14,592 bases of DNA, taken from JAZDMK01 sp043800975 (lineage in GTDB: Bacteria; Bacteroidota; Bacteroidia; Bacteroidales; JAHJDW01). Position numbers and translations under genes: made by a program. The stretch lies in contig JAZDMK010000220.1 of assembly GCA_043800975.1 (NCBI GenBank), positions 1 through 14,592 of the forward strand, written 5' to 3'. Positions 6,666-13,645 of this stretch are shown here, piece by piece. Positions within the stretch are counted from its first letter, which is position 1, and every line of letters starts with the position of its first letter. The notes beneath the pieces were generated by a model. It was not told the DNA's origin. It saw only the letters and a program-made list of their open reading frames with translations, and ran no database searches.

Positions 6666-8726
6666 TTATTTTTTATGTATCGATTGCAAATAATTGTAAA
6701 TTTCATGCTGGGCACGTATCCGCTTTTTACCATCTGCACTGCGATACCGGTTGATGTCAAAATTTAGTGTGCGAAGTTTTACATTATCACTGAACTGAAT
6801 TTTTAGCAAACTTTTCAATTCGGCAATTATTTTTTTATCAAATATTGGACAGGCAACTTCTACGCGATGATCAAAGTTGCGTTGCATCAGGTCGGCCGAT
6901 GAAATAAATACTTTTTCATCACCTCCATTATGAAAAACATAAATACGGGAATGTTCCAGAAAACGGTCTACAATACTAAATGCTTCAATATTTTTGCTGA
7001 AATTTTCATGCGAGGTTTTTAAAACACAGGTGCCACGAATCAGCAAATGAACTTTAACTCCGGCATTGCTTGCTTCAAGTAAAAGCCTCACCATCTCCGG
7101 ATCTACAAGGTTATTCAGTTTTAAAGTTATCTCCGCTTTCTTTTTCTTTTTTGCGAATTCAATCTCTTTCAGGATAAGTTTGCGAATTTGATTTCGAAGA
7201 TGAACTGGTGATACCATCAAATGATTAAATTTCATTTCTTTGGTTGTATCTTCCAGAAATTCAAAAACTTTTTCTACGTCTTGTGTAATTCTTTTATCAG
7301 CTGTAAGCAGGCTGTCATCACAATATTGCTTGGATGTTACTCCGTTAAAATTTCCAGTAGAAACATTGGCATATAATTTATGCTTTTTTCCTTCGATGCG
7401 TTTAATAAGACACAGTTTTGCATGCACTTTCATGCCGGGAACACCTTGTATAACTCTGATGCCTTCGTCCTGCATCATCGTCAGATATTTAATGTTCGCC
7501 TCTTCATCGAAGCGAGCCTGAATTTCAATAAACACAGTAACCTGTTTGCCATTTCTGGCTGCATTAATTAATGCATTAACGATGCTTGAATGTTTAGCTA
7601 GACGATAGAGTGTCATTTTAATGGAAACAACATTCGGGTCTAGCGATGCTTCTCTTAAAAGGTCTATGATGTAATCAAAGGACTGATAAGGATAATGAAG
7701 CATGATATCCTTTTTTTGGATCGGTTCAATCAAACTTTTTCTAGTGTCCAGGTCTTTGTGCGGAATAGGAACAATGGGTGGATATAATAAATTTGATGAT
7801 CCCACATTGGGAAATAAAATGAAATCTTTAGAGTTGTGATAGCGGCCACCCGGGATCATATTGTCCTGACCAGAAATGTGAAGCTTGGTTAGAAGACTTT
7901 TCAGCATTCCTTTCGGAATTTTTTCATCGTAAATAAAACGCACAGGGCGGCCAAGCTTACGCTGTTTCAGACTTGCCGACATTTGCTCGATAAAACTTTT
8001 TGAAAGATCATTCTCCAGATCAAATTCAGCATCACGCGTAACCTTGATCGTATAGGCTTCATAGCGATCGTAACCAAAGCAGGAAAAGATGTCACTTAAG
8101 CAATAACGAATAACATCATCCAGTAAAATAATGTAATTGCTGTCATTTTTTTGAGGCAGAATGATGAAGCGTTCAACTGTTTCCGTTGGAATTTCAACTA
8201 AAGCATAATTCGTCTTTAAATTCTTTCTGGAAGAAGAGAGCTGTACAGCAAGATAAATTATTTTATCACGGATTTTAGTAACATCACGCAGATTGTCAAG
8301 TTTGATAGGGAAAAGATTGATTCGAATTTTTTCATGAAAAAACTTTCGCACAAATTTGCCTTGCTCTTCATCTAACTCTTTTTCGTTCAGGATAAAAATT
8401 TTCTGCTCCTTCAGTTGCTCAAAAATATCATCAAAGATGTGCTCAAATTTATTTCTGAGACGCATTACCATATCGCAGATCTCAATGTAAACCGAACGCG
8501 CAGACTGCCCCATAAAGTCGGAGGATGTCTTGTTCAGCTCCATCATTTTCTTAACAGATGCGACGCGCACACGGTAGAATTCGTCCAGATTGCTGGAGAA
8601 AATGCTCAGAAATCGAATACGCTCAATCAGTGGTGTGGAAGGGTCGGTCGCTTCCTGCAACACTCTTTCATTAAAATAAAGCCAGCTTACTTCACGATTT
8701 ATAAAGTTGTTCCGGATATCTATCAT
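6666..8726 (-). CDS. ppk1: Polyphosphate kinase 1
   Basis: A 686-residue enzyme that reversibly moves the terminal phosphate of ATP onto polyphosphate, usually at the inner membrane. Length matches the E. coli enzyme (688). The N-terminal domain shows NREVSWLYFNERVLQEA (10-26) and RIRFLSIFSSNLDEFYRVRV (36-55). The phospholipase D-like catalytic domains carry VHAKLCLIKR (434-443), with the autophosphorylated histidine at 435, and EHSRIYVFHNGG (591-602), with His592; both numbers coincide with those in E. coli. YANVSTGNFN (452-461) and FISSADLMQRN (607-617) are further signatures. The start ATG at 8726 is followed directly by the conserved FINREVSWL region. It probably heads the transcript that continues into ppx. 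A 96-base gap with an inverted repeat separates it from sixA. Confidence 0.98.
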   Translation of the reverse strand: MIDIRNNFINREVSWLYFNERVLQEATDPSTPLIERIRFLSIFSSNLDEFYRVRVASVKKMMELNKTSSDFMGQSARSVYIEICDMVMRLRNKFEHIFDDIFEQLKEQKIFILNEKELDEEQGKFVRKFFHEKIRINLFPIKLDNLRDVTKIRDKIIYLAVQLSSSRKNLKTNYALVEIPTETVERFIILPQKNDSNYIILLDDVIRYCLSDIFSCFGYDRYEAYTIKVTRDAEFDLENDLSKSFIEQMSASLKQRKLGRPVRFIYDEKIPKGMLKSLLTKLHISGQDNMIPGGRYHNSKDFILFPNVGSSNLLYPPIVPIPHKDLDTRKSLIEPIQKKDIMLHYPYQSFDYIIDLLREASLDPNVVSIKMTLYRLAKHSSIVNALINAARNGKQVTVFIEIQARFDEEANIKYLTMMQDEGIRVIQGVPGMKVHAKLCLIKRIEGKKHKLYANVSTGNFNGVTSKQYCDDSLLTADKRITQDVEKVFEFLEDTTKEMKFNHLMVSPVHLRNQIRKLILKEIEFAKKKKKAEITLKLNNLVDPEMVRLLLEASNAGVKVHLLIRGTCVLKTSHENFSKNIEAFSIVDRFLEHSRIYVFHNGGDEKVFISSADLMQRNFDHRVEVACPIFDKKIIAELKSLLKIQFSDNVKLRTLNFDINRYRSADGKKRIRAQHEIYNYLQSIHKK

Positions 8727-8766
8727 GCCTCAATCTTAAATTGAATGTGAAAATACACAAACAGAT

Positions 8767-8786
8767 GATAACAGCCATCAGTTATC
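8767..8786. repeat. Inverted repeat between the sixA-like gene and ppk1
   Basis: GATAAC and GTTATC form a perfect six-base stem around an eight-base loop. On the plus strand it is followed by TTCC and six T, but no plus-strand gene precedes it. On the minus strand, where sixA ends and ppk1 begins, no T-run follows directly. It could be a weak attenuator or an operator-like palindrome for ppk1, or chance in AT-rich DNA. Confidence 0.3.
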
Positions 8787-8822
8787 TTCCTTTTTTATAC
8801 ACAAAAACTGTTTGAAAAATTA

Positions 8823-9320
8823 TTAGTCACGCAGCATTTTTGGAAATATCAGGAAACTGACCTTGTTTATTTGAGAATTTACCTGACTCCAATGGTCTGT
8901 ATTAATCTCTATACAGGCAATACCGCATGTCGGAAGATTCTCGATTTCATATTCCGTCAGGTATTCAATCAAATAGGTAAAAGTTGGATTGTGTCCGAAA
9001 ATGGCTACATGATTGTTGTTGTCAGGAATTAACTTAAATATGTCAACAAGATCATTGATGTCGGCTTCATAGATTCTTTGCTCCAGTTGAATTTCGTCTT
9101 TTTTGTATCCCAGCTTATCAGCATAAATTACAGCCGTTGTTTTTGCGCGCAGGGCAGGACTCGAAATGATAAGGTCGAATGATATATTTTTTTCAAGCAA
9201 AAATTCAGCCATCTGTGGAGCATCTTTTAATCCCCGTTCATTCAGCGGGCGATCGAAATCTTTTACGTTCGGTACTTCCTGGTTTGATTTTGCGTGTCGG
9301 CAGATATAGAGGTATTTCAT
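8823..9320 (-). CDS. sixA: SixA-like histidine phosphatase
   Basis: A 165-residue member of the histidine phosphatase (phosphoglycerate mutase-like) superfamily, SixA branch. The catalytic RHAKS motif is at 8-12, with His9 as the phospho-acceptor. DFDRPLNERG (21-30) and SSPALRAKTTA (53-63) are characteristic of SixA. The second catalytic His110 is in FGHNPT (108-113). E. coli SixA removes phosphate from histidine on phosphorelay proteins. Similar short proteins may act on small phosphorylated molecules. Its ATG overlaps the stop of the kinase gene upstream (ATGA), so it belongs to the four-gene transcript beginning at 10685. Downstream lies ppk1 after 96 bases. The fold is certain, the substrate is not. 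Confidence 0.92.
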   Translation of the reverse strand: MKYLYICRHAKSNQEVPNVKDFDRPLNERGLKDAPQMAEFLLEKNISFDLIISSPALRAKTTAVIYADKLGYKKDEIQLEQRIYEADINDLVDIFKLIPDNNNHVAIFGHNPTFTYLIEYLTEYEIENLPTCGIACIEINTDHWSQVNSQINKVSFLIFPKMLRD

Positions 9321-9841
9321 CCGATTATATTTTTTGAAAGTTCTTCAATAGCATTCAGTGCAGTCTGAAGTCTTTGTTTGCGATCCCCATGAATAATCAC
9401 ATAGTTTTTATTTTCAAGCTTAAGTTCGTTAAGGAAAAGCAGAAAAAAATGTTCGCGGCTCTCAGGGTGTTCCCTTTGTGGATCCGGAGTCCAAGGAATA
9501 TCAATGTCACACAGCAAATACAAATCATAGGGCTTGTTTGTGATATGTTCTTTGATCCAGTTCGGACACGTTCCGTATTTGTGCTCCATCCAGATTTTAA
9601 TTACCGTAAGTTCTGTATCACAAATCAAATAGTTGTTTGCTGTATGCAATTTTTCTTCTTCAGATTTCATCTGCCCGTGAGCAATTTTCTCAACGTCTTC
9701 TTGTGTATAGGGATGGCGAAGCATCTCGATGTATTCGCGGGCAAATTCAGGAACCCATACCGTTTTCAGTTCTTTCGCCAGATCTTCCGAAAGAGTTGAT
9801 TTTCCTGTTGATTCAGGTCCGGTAACAGCGATTCTTAGCAT
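9317..9841 (-). CDS. NadR-like P-loop kinase (ribosylnicotinamide kinase type)
   Basis: A 174-residue cytosolic P-loop ATPase matching the C-terminal kinase domain of NadR, without its regulatory or adenylyltransferase domains. Walker A is GPESTGKST (8-16). PEFAREYIEML (31-41) corresponds to the NadR region that binds the nucleoside. LICDTELTVIKIW (72-84) holds the acidic catalytic residue, Asp75. DIPWTPDPQREHP (114-126) is the lid with its conserved W, D and R. NadR kinases phosphorylate nicotinamide riboside. With a thiamine-binding protein in the same transcript, thiamine is an alternative substrate. The ATG at 9841 overlaps the pnuC stop by seven bases. An ATG at 9868 would add nine charged residues and is less likely. 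Confidence 0.88.
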   Translation of the reverse strand: MLRIAVTGPESTGKSTLSEDLAKELKTVWVPEFAREYIEMLRHPYTQEDVEKIAHGQMKSEEEKLHTANNYLICDTELTVIKIWMEHKYGTCPNWIKEHITNKPYDLYLLCDIDIPWTPDPQREHPESREHFFLLFLNELKLENKNYVIIHGDRKQRLQTALNAIEELSKNIIG

Positions 9842-10431
9842 GTAATTGTTTTCAGATCTTTTTTCCATTTGAAATATCCTGATGCAGCCAATAATGTAAA
9901 AATGAAGTAAAGCCCGGCAGTAAGATCAAGTTCTTTAGCTAGGTAAATAATCGTTGCAATAATATCAACAATTATCCAGATGAGCCAGTGTTCAATAATT
10001 TTTTTAGCCATCAGGAATGTTCCGATAATTCCCCATACTGCTATCAGTGAATCGATGAAAGGAAAGGCAGCGTCGGTATATTCATTCAGCAGAAAACCTG
10101 AGATAAGAAATCCTATCGTACCTGTGATAAGACAGAAAATTAAAAGCGAGCGTTTGATGTGTGTCACTTTCAGTTCTGTGCGATTCTCACCGCCCCAAAG
10201 CCAGTTGTACCAGCCGTAAAGCGTCATGACCAGATAAAAAATCTGAAGACCGAAATCGGCATATAATTTTGAAACGAAAAAAATGTAAATGTAAAAGATA
10301 ACATTGATCAGAGCGACGGGCCAGCACCAAATGATCTGCTTTGTAGTGAGCCAGACACCGATGATTCCGGTAACAGCTCCTGTCAGTTCAATCCAGTTCA
10401 GTAAAAGCCAGTCGGAAATCTGCAGCATCAT
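9835..10431 (-). CDS. pnuC: PnuC-family vitamin transporter (nicotinamide riboside or thiamine)
   Basis: A 198-residue inner-membrane protein with about seven hydrophobic segments (roughly 13-32, 34-53, 61-79, 91-111, 117-138, 142-162, 166-187), the PnuC/SWEET-like arrangement. Family-like residues include the Trp-rich WCWPVALINVIFYIYIF (35-51), KLYADFGLQIFYLVMTLYGWYNWLWG (from 55; the Q and GWYNW are typical) and IDSLIAVWGIIGTFL in segment 5. PnuC proteins move an unphosphorylated vitamin by facilitated diffusion and rely on a cytosolic kinase to trap it. That kinase is the next gene, overlapping by seven bases. The paralogue PnuT carries thiamine. Sequence inspection alone does not separate the two. 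The start overlaps the thiamine-binding gene's stop as ATGA. Confidence 0.92.
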   Translation of the reverse strand: MMLQISDWLLLNWIELTGAVTGIIGVWLTTKQIIWCWPVALINVIFYIYIFFVSKLYADFGLQIFYLVMTLYGWYNWLWGGENRTELKVTHIKRSLLIFCLITGTIGFLISGFLLNEYTDAAFPFIDSLIAVWGIIGTFLMAKKIIEHWLIWIIVDIIATIIYLAKELDLTAGLYFIFTLLAASGYFKWKKDLKTITC

Positions 10432-10685
10432 TTTCGGTCGTGAATGCGGCAGTCCGCATTGATGATCTTTACGGCAAAAACAGAATGGGGAAATTCAAAA
10501 GATTTTCCGATTTCATTTTTTAAAACTTTCATTACGTCTTCAAACTCTCCGAAAAGTTGCGTCGATACACCATTTCTGCGCACTTCAATTTCGGGATACG
10601 CTTGAACCCGGTCAATAAAATCGCTGATAGGCGGGATGAAATTCTCGTTCAGCGGATAATAGCTGATGTCGGCAGTGATAATCAT
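10428..10685 (-). CDS. Thiamine-binding protein, MTH1187/YkoF-like (DUF77)
   Basis: An 85-residue protein resembling the MTH1187/YkoF thiamine-binding fold, a small ferredoxin-like domain. ITADISYYPL at the N-terminus (3-12) corresponds to the ITAELTVIPL-type first strand. A helix (IPPISDFIDRVQA, 17-29) follows, then EVRRNGVSTQLFGEFEDVM (34-52) matches the conserved strand-turn G-x-S/G-T-x-L/F region. AVKIINADCR (71-80) matches the final strand and its charged end. B. subtilis YkoF binds thiamine or its pyrimidine part. It has no signal peptide, so it would act in the cytosol. It is the first gene of the cassette and overlaps pnuC by four bases. A -7 box lies at 10700-10707. The gene may be a thiamine sensor or carrier. 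Confidence 0.85.
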   Translation of the reverse strand: MIITADISYYPLNENFIPPISDFIDRVQAYPEIEVRRNGVSTQLFGEFEDVMKVLKNEIGKSFEFPHSVFAVKIINADCRIHDRK

Positions 10686-10699
10686 ATTAAAATTTTATA

Positions 10700-10707
10700 C
10701 AAATGTA
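10700..10707 (-). promoter_or_regulatory. Candidate -7 box for the vitamin-salvage cassette
   Basis: The minus strand reads TACATTTG, the same eight bases as the box before the TPP riboswitch at 58-65. The expected start, about base 10693, would leave a leader of only some eight bases before the ATG at 10685. There is thus no room for a riboswitch. No TTTG is seen at the -33 position. The whole divergent intergenic region is 51 bases. Confidence 0.4.
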
Positions 10708-10736
10708 GATGAAATAAATTATTTTTACAGCCGATA

Positions 10737-12374
10737 ATGACTTTTAAAAAAACAATCATAGCAGCATTGCTTGTGCTTCTGTTTTTTTCTTGCGGAAGAA
10801 AAAAGGATGTAAATGAAAAGCGAACTGTTTTTCGTTACAACGAAGCAGCCGGCATCACTTCACTGGATCCCGCCTTTGCACGAGATCAGGCAAACATATG
10901 GGCCGTTAATCAGCTTTTCAATGGTCTGGTTCAGCTGGATGAGAATTTGCTTGTGCAGCCCTGCATTGCTAAATCATGGAGCATCTTGGATAGTGGTAAA
11001 ACCTATTCTTTTGTTTTAAGGAATGATGTCTTTTTTCATGATGCGCCCTGCTTTCCGAATGGTAAAGGAAGAAAAGTGATCGCTACCGATTTTACTTATA
11101 GCTTGCAACGTTTGATTGACCCTGCAATTGCTTCGCCCGGTGCGTGGGTGTTGAATGTTGTAAATAAAAAGCACTCGTTCGATGCACCCACTGATTCCAC
11201 TTTTATTATTCACCTTACTACTTCATTTTCACCTTTCCTCGGAATGATGGGAATGCAGTATTGTTCGGTAGTTCCGAGAGAGGCAATTCATTATTATAAA
11301 AATGAATTCAGCCAACATCCCATTGGTACCGGTCCGTTTTATTTTAAATACTGGAAAGAAGGCGTGAAGTTGGTGCTGTTAAAAAATCAAAACTATTTTG
11401 AATTTGAAAACGGAACGCGTTTGCCATACATTGATGCCGTTAATGTTTCCTTTATCATAGACAAACTGACATCGTATCTTGAGTTTATCAAAGGCAATCT
11501 GGATATGATATCCGGCATTGATGCGGCTTACAAGGATGAACTTTTGTTACGTGACGGAACGCTGAAACCAAAGTATCGCGATCGTTTGCGCATTGCCAGT
11601 CGTCCGTATTTAAATACTGAATATCTGGGTTTTTTTATGGATTCCACATCAGCAATGATGCGCGACAATCCGCTTCGTAAAAAGAAAGTAAGGCAGGCCA
11701 TCAATTATGCTTTCGACAGAAAGAAAATGATTCTATACATACGGAACAATATCGGGACGCCTGGTTTGAACGGGATGGTACCTCCCGGATTCAAATCGTT
11801 TAGTGATCAACCTACACAAGGATATAATTACAATCCTGCAAAAGCTCGTCAACTGCTAAAAGAAGCCGGTTATCCGGAAGGACAAGGGATGCCCGAAATT
11901 GCATTAAGCACGAACAATGCATATCTGGATATTTGTAAATATTTGCAACAGCAACTTTCGGAAGTTGGTATTCGACTGAAGCTGGATGTCAATCCACCCG
12001 CTACCCACCGCGAGATGGTTGCAAATGCCAAGTTGCCTTTCTTCCGTGGGTCATGGATTGCTGATTATTCAGATCCGGAAAATTATCTATCTCTCTTTTA
12101 TAGTAAAAACTTTACGCCACAAGGGCCCAATTATACGCATTATAAAAATATTGAATACGATAAATTATACGAAAAAGCACTTGCAACCTATGATGATTCT
12201 GTTCGCAATTCCTGTTACCGACAAATGGATCAGATGATCATGGATGATGCGGCAGTATTGGTGTTTTATTATGATCAGGTTACGGTTTTTGTCAGAAACT
12301 GGGTTGAGAATTTTACTGCAAACCCCATTAACAGGTTGGATCTGAAAAAAGTTAAGAAATCAAAATCTGCATGA
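10737..12374 (+). CDS. ABC transporter family 5 solute-binding lipoprotein (DppA/OppA-like)
   Basis: A 545-residue protein of the SBP_bac_5 family, which captures peptides, nickel or other solutes for an ABC importer. The signal peptide runs KKTIIAALLVLLFFSC with lipidated Cys19. Family features include TSLDPAFARDQ (41-51), WAVNQLFNGLVQLDEN (55-70), the signature region SWSILDSGKTYSFVLRNDVFF (from 80) and, later, DNPLRKKKVRQAINYAFDR and PGFKSF. Length is normal. No permease or ATPase gene lies next to it, so it is an orphan in this window. Its stop overlaps the bioA start (ATGA), so the two are translated from one message. TATTTTTA at 10720-10727, one base off TAnnTTTG, could be its -7 box. 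The ligand is unknown. Confidence 0.94.
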   Translation: MTFKKTIIAALLVLLFFSCGRKKDVNEKRTVFRYNEAAGITSLDPAFARDQANIWAVNQLFNGLVQLDENLLVQPCIAKSWSILDSGKTYSFVLRNDVFFHDAPCFPNGKGRKVIATDFTYSLQRLIDPAIASPGAWVLNVVNKKHSFDAPTDSTFIIHLTTSFSPFLGMMGMQYCSVVPREAIHYYKNEFSQHPIGTGPFYFKYWKEGVKLVLLKNQNYFEFENGTRLPYIDAVNVSFIIDKLTSYLEFIKGNLDMISGIDAAYKDELLLRDGTLKPKYRDRLRIASRPYLNTEYLGFFMDSTSAMMRDNPLRKKKVRQAINYAFDRKKMILYIRNNIGTPGLNGMVPPGFKSFSDQPTQGYNYNPAKARQLLKEAGYPEGQGMPEIALSTNNAYLDICKYLQQQLSEVGIRLKLDVNPPATHREMVANAKLPFFRGSWIADYSDPENYLSLFYSKNFTPQGPNYTHYKNIEYDKLYEKALATYDDSVRNSCYRQMDQMIMDDAAVLVFYYDQVTVFVRNWVENFTANPINRLDLKKVKKSKSA

Positions 12375-13645
12375 AAAGTTTAGCTGAAAGAGATATTGAA
12401 TTTGTGTGGCATCCCTTCACACATCAGAAAAATATTGAGATGCCCATCGGCATTGTAAAAGGAGAAGGTAGTTATCTGATTGCTGAAAACGGTGACAGAT
12501 TTCTGGATGCGGTTTCATCTTGGTGGGTGAATATTCATGGGCATGCGAATGCCTACATTGCTGAGAAAGTTTCGGAACAGCTTAAAACATTGGAGCATGT
12601 TATTTTTGCTGGCTTTACACATGAGCCTGCTGTAAAGCTCGCTGAACGTTTATTGCAGCACTTGCCTGAAAAATTTACGAAGGTTTTTTATTCGGATAAT
12701 GGTTCAACTGCAGTTGAAGTAGGAATGAAAATGGCACTGCAATATTTCTATAACAGGAAGGTTGAACGCAATGCTATACTTGCATTTGAGGATGCCTATC
12801 ATGGCGATACTTTCGGCGCAATGGCAGCGGGAGACAGAAGTGTATTTACACAGGCATTTCATCCGATGCTTTTCGATGTATGCAGAATTCCTTTGCCAGT
12901 TGCGGGAAGGGAAGATGAATCTCTTACCATATTTGAAAAATTCGTGAATGAGAAGAATCCTGCTGCATTTGTATTTGAACCATTGATACTTGGAGCAGGA
13001 GGGATGCTGATGTATGATGCTTCAACACTTGACAAAATGATTGCCATCTGCAAAGAGAATAATGTTATTACAATTGCCGATGAAGTGATGACCGGATTTT
13101 ACAGAAGCGGAAAGTTTTTCGCAACAGATTATCTGAAAAACAAACCCGATATTATTTGTCTTTCAAAAGGAATCACGGGTGGCACAATGGCAATGGGCGT
13201 TACAGTCTGTACTTCAGAAATACACAATGCATTTTTATCGGATGATAAAACACATACATTTTATCACGGGCATTCCTATACAGCAAATCCACTTGCCTGT
13301 GCTGCCGCGAACGCAAGCATGGATCTTTTGGAAAAGACCGATTGTATGAATAACATTGACATGATTTGCAATGCACAGAAAAATTTTGTCGAAGAAATTA
13401 AAAATCATTCTTTTCTGACGGATGCAAGATGTGTAGGAACCATTGCTGCTTTTGAGATTAAAAGCGGTGAAGAGACTTCCTATTTAAACAACATACGTGA
13501 TAGGGCATATACATTTTTCCTTGAAAGAAAGATAATTCTTCGCCCGTTAGGAAATGTGATTTACATTCTGCCGCCCTACTGTTTTACTCAAAAACAAATG
13601 GGAGAAGTTCACAATGCAGTGAAAGATTTTCTGAATCAGTTGTAA
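12371..13645 (+). CDS. bioA: Adenosylmethionine-8-amino-7-oxononanoate aminotransferase (DAPA synthase)
   Basis: A 424-residue PLP enzyme of fold type I, class III. It makes 7,8-diaminopelargonate from KAPA in biotin synthesis, with S-adenosylmethionine as the usual amino donor. BioA-typical features are FVWHPFTHQK (11-20), AVSSWWVNIHGHAN (47-60), YSDNGSTAVEVGMKMA (107-122), DAYHGDT (141-147), ADEVMTGFYRSGKFFA (236-251) with the PLP-ring Asp237, and LSKGITGG (264-271) with the Schiff-base Lys266. YHGHSYTANPLACAAA (298-313) completes the family pattern. The gene overlaps the solute-binding protein gene by four bases. No other bio gene is in the window. It overlaps the facing gene by ten bases at its 3' end. 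Confidence 0.96.
   Translation: MKSLAERDIEFVWHPFTHQKNIEMPIGIVKGEGSYLIAENGDRFLDAVSSWWVNIHGHANAYIAEKVSEQLKTLEHVIFAGFTHEPAVKLAERLLQHLPEKFTKVFYSDNGSTAVEVGMKMALQYFYNRKVERNAILAFEDAYHGDTFGAMAAGDRSVFTQAFHPMLFDVCRIPLPVAGREDESLTIFEKFVNEKNPAAFVFEPLILGAGGMLMYDASTLDKMIAICKENNVITIADEVMTGFYRSGKFFATDYLKNKPDIICLSKGITGGTMAMGVTVCTSEIHNAFLSDDKTHTFYHGHSYTANPLACAAANASMDLLEKTDCMNNIDMICNAQKNFVEEIKNHSFLTDARCVGTIAAFEIKSGEETSYLNNIRDRAYTFFLERKIILRPLGNVIYILPPYCFTQKQMGEVHNAVKDFLNQL

Noticed and set aside
8731..8738. TAAGATTG on the minus strand with TTTG 19 bases upstream, considered as a ppk1 promoter
   Set aside because: The spacing fits, but transcription would start at or within the ppk1 ATG at 8726. One consensus base is also missing.
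9374..9799. 141-codon open frame on the plus strand
   Set aside because: It is antisense to the NadR-like kinase with its clear Walker A motif. No start context or domain is seen.
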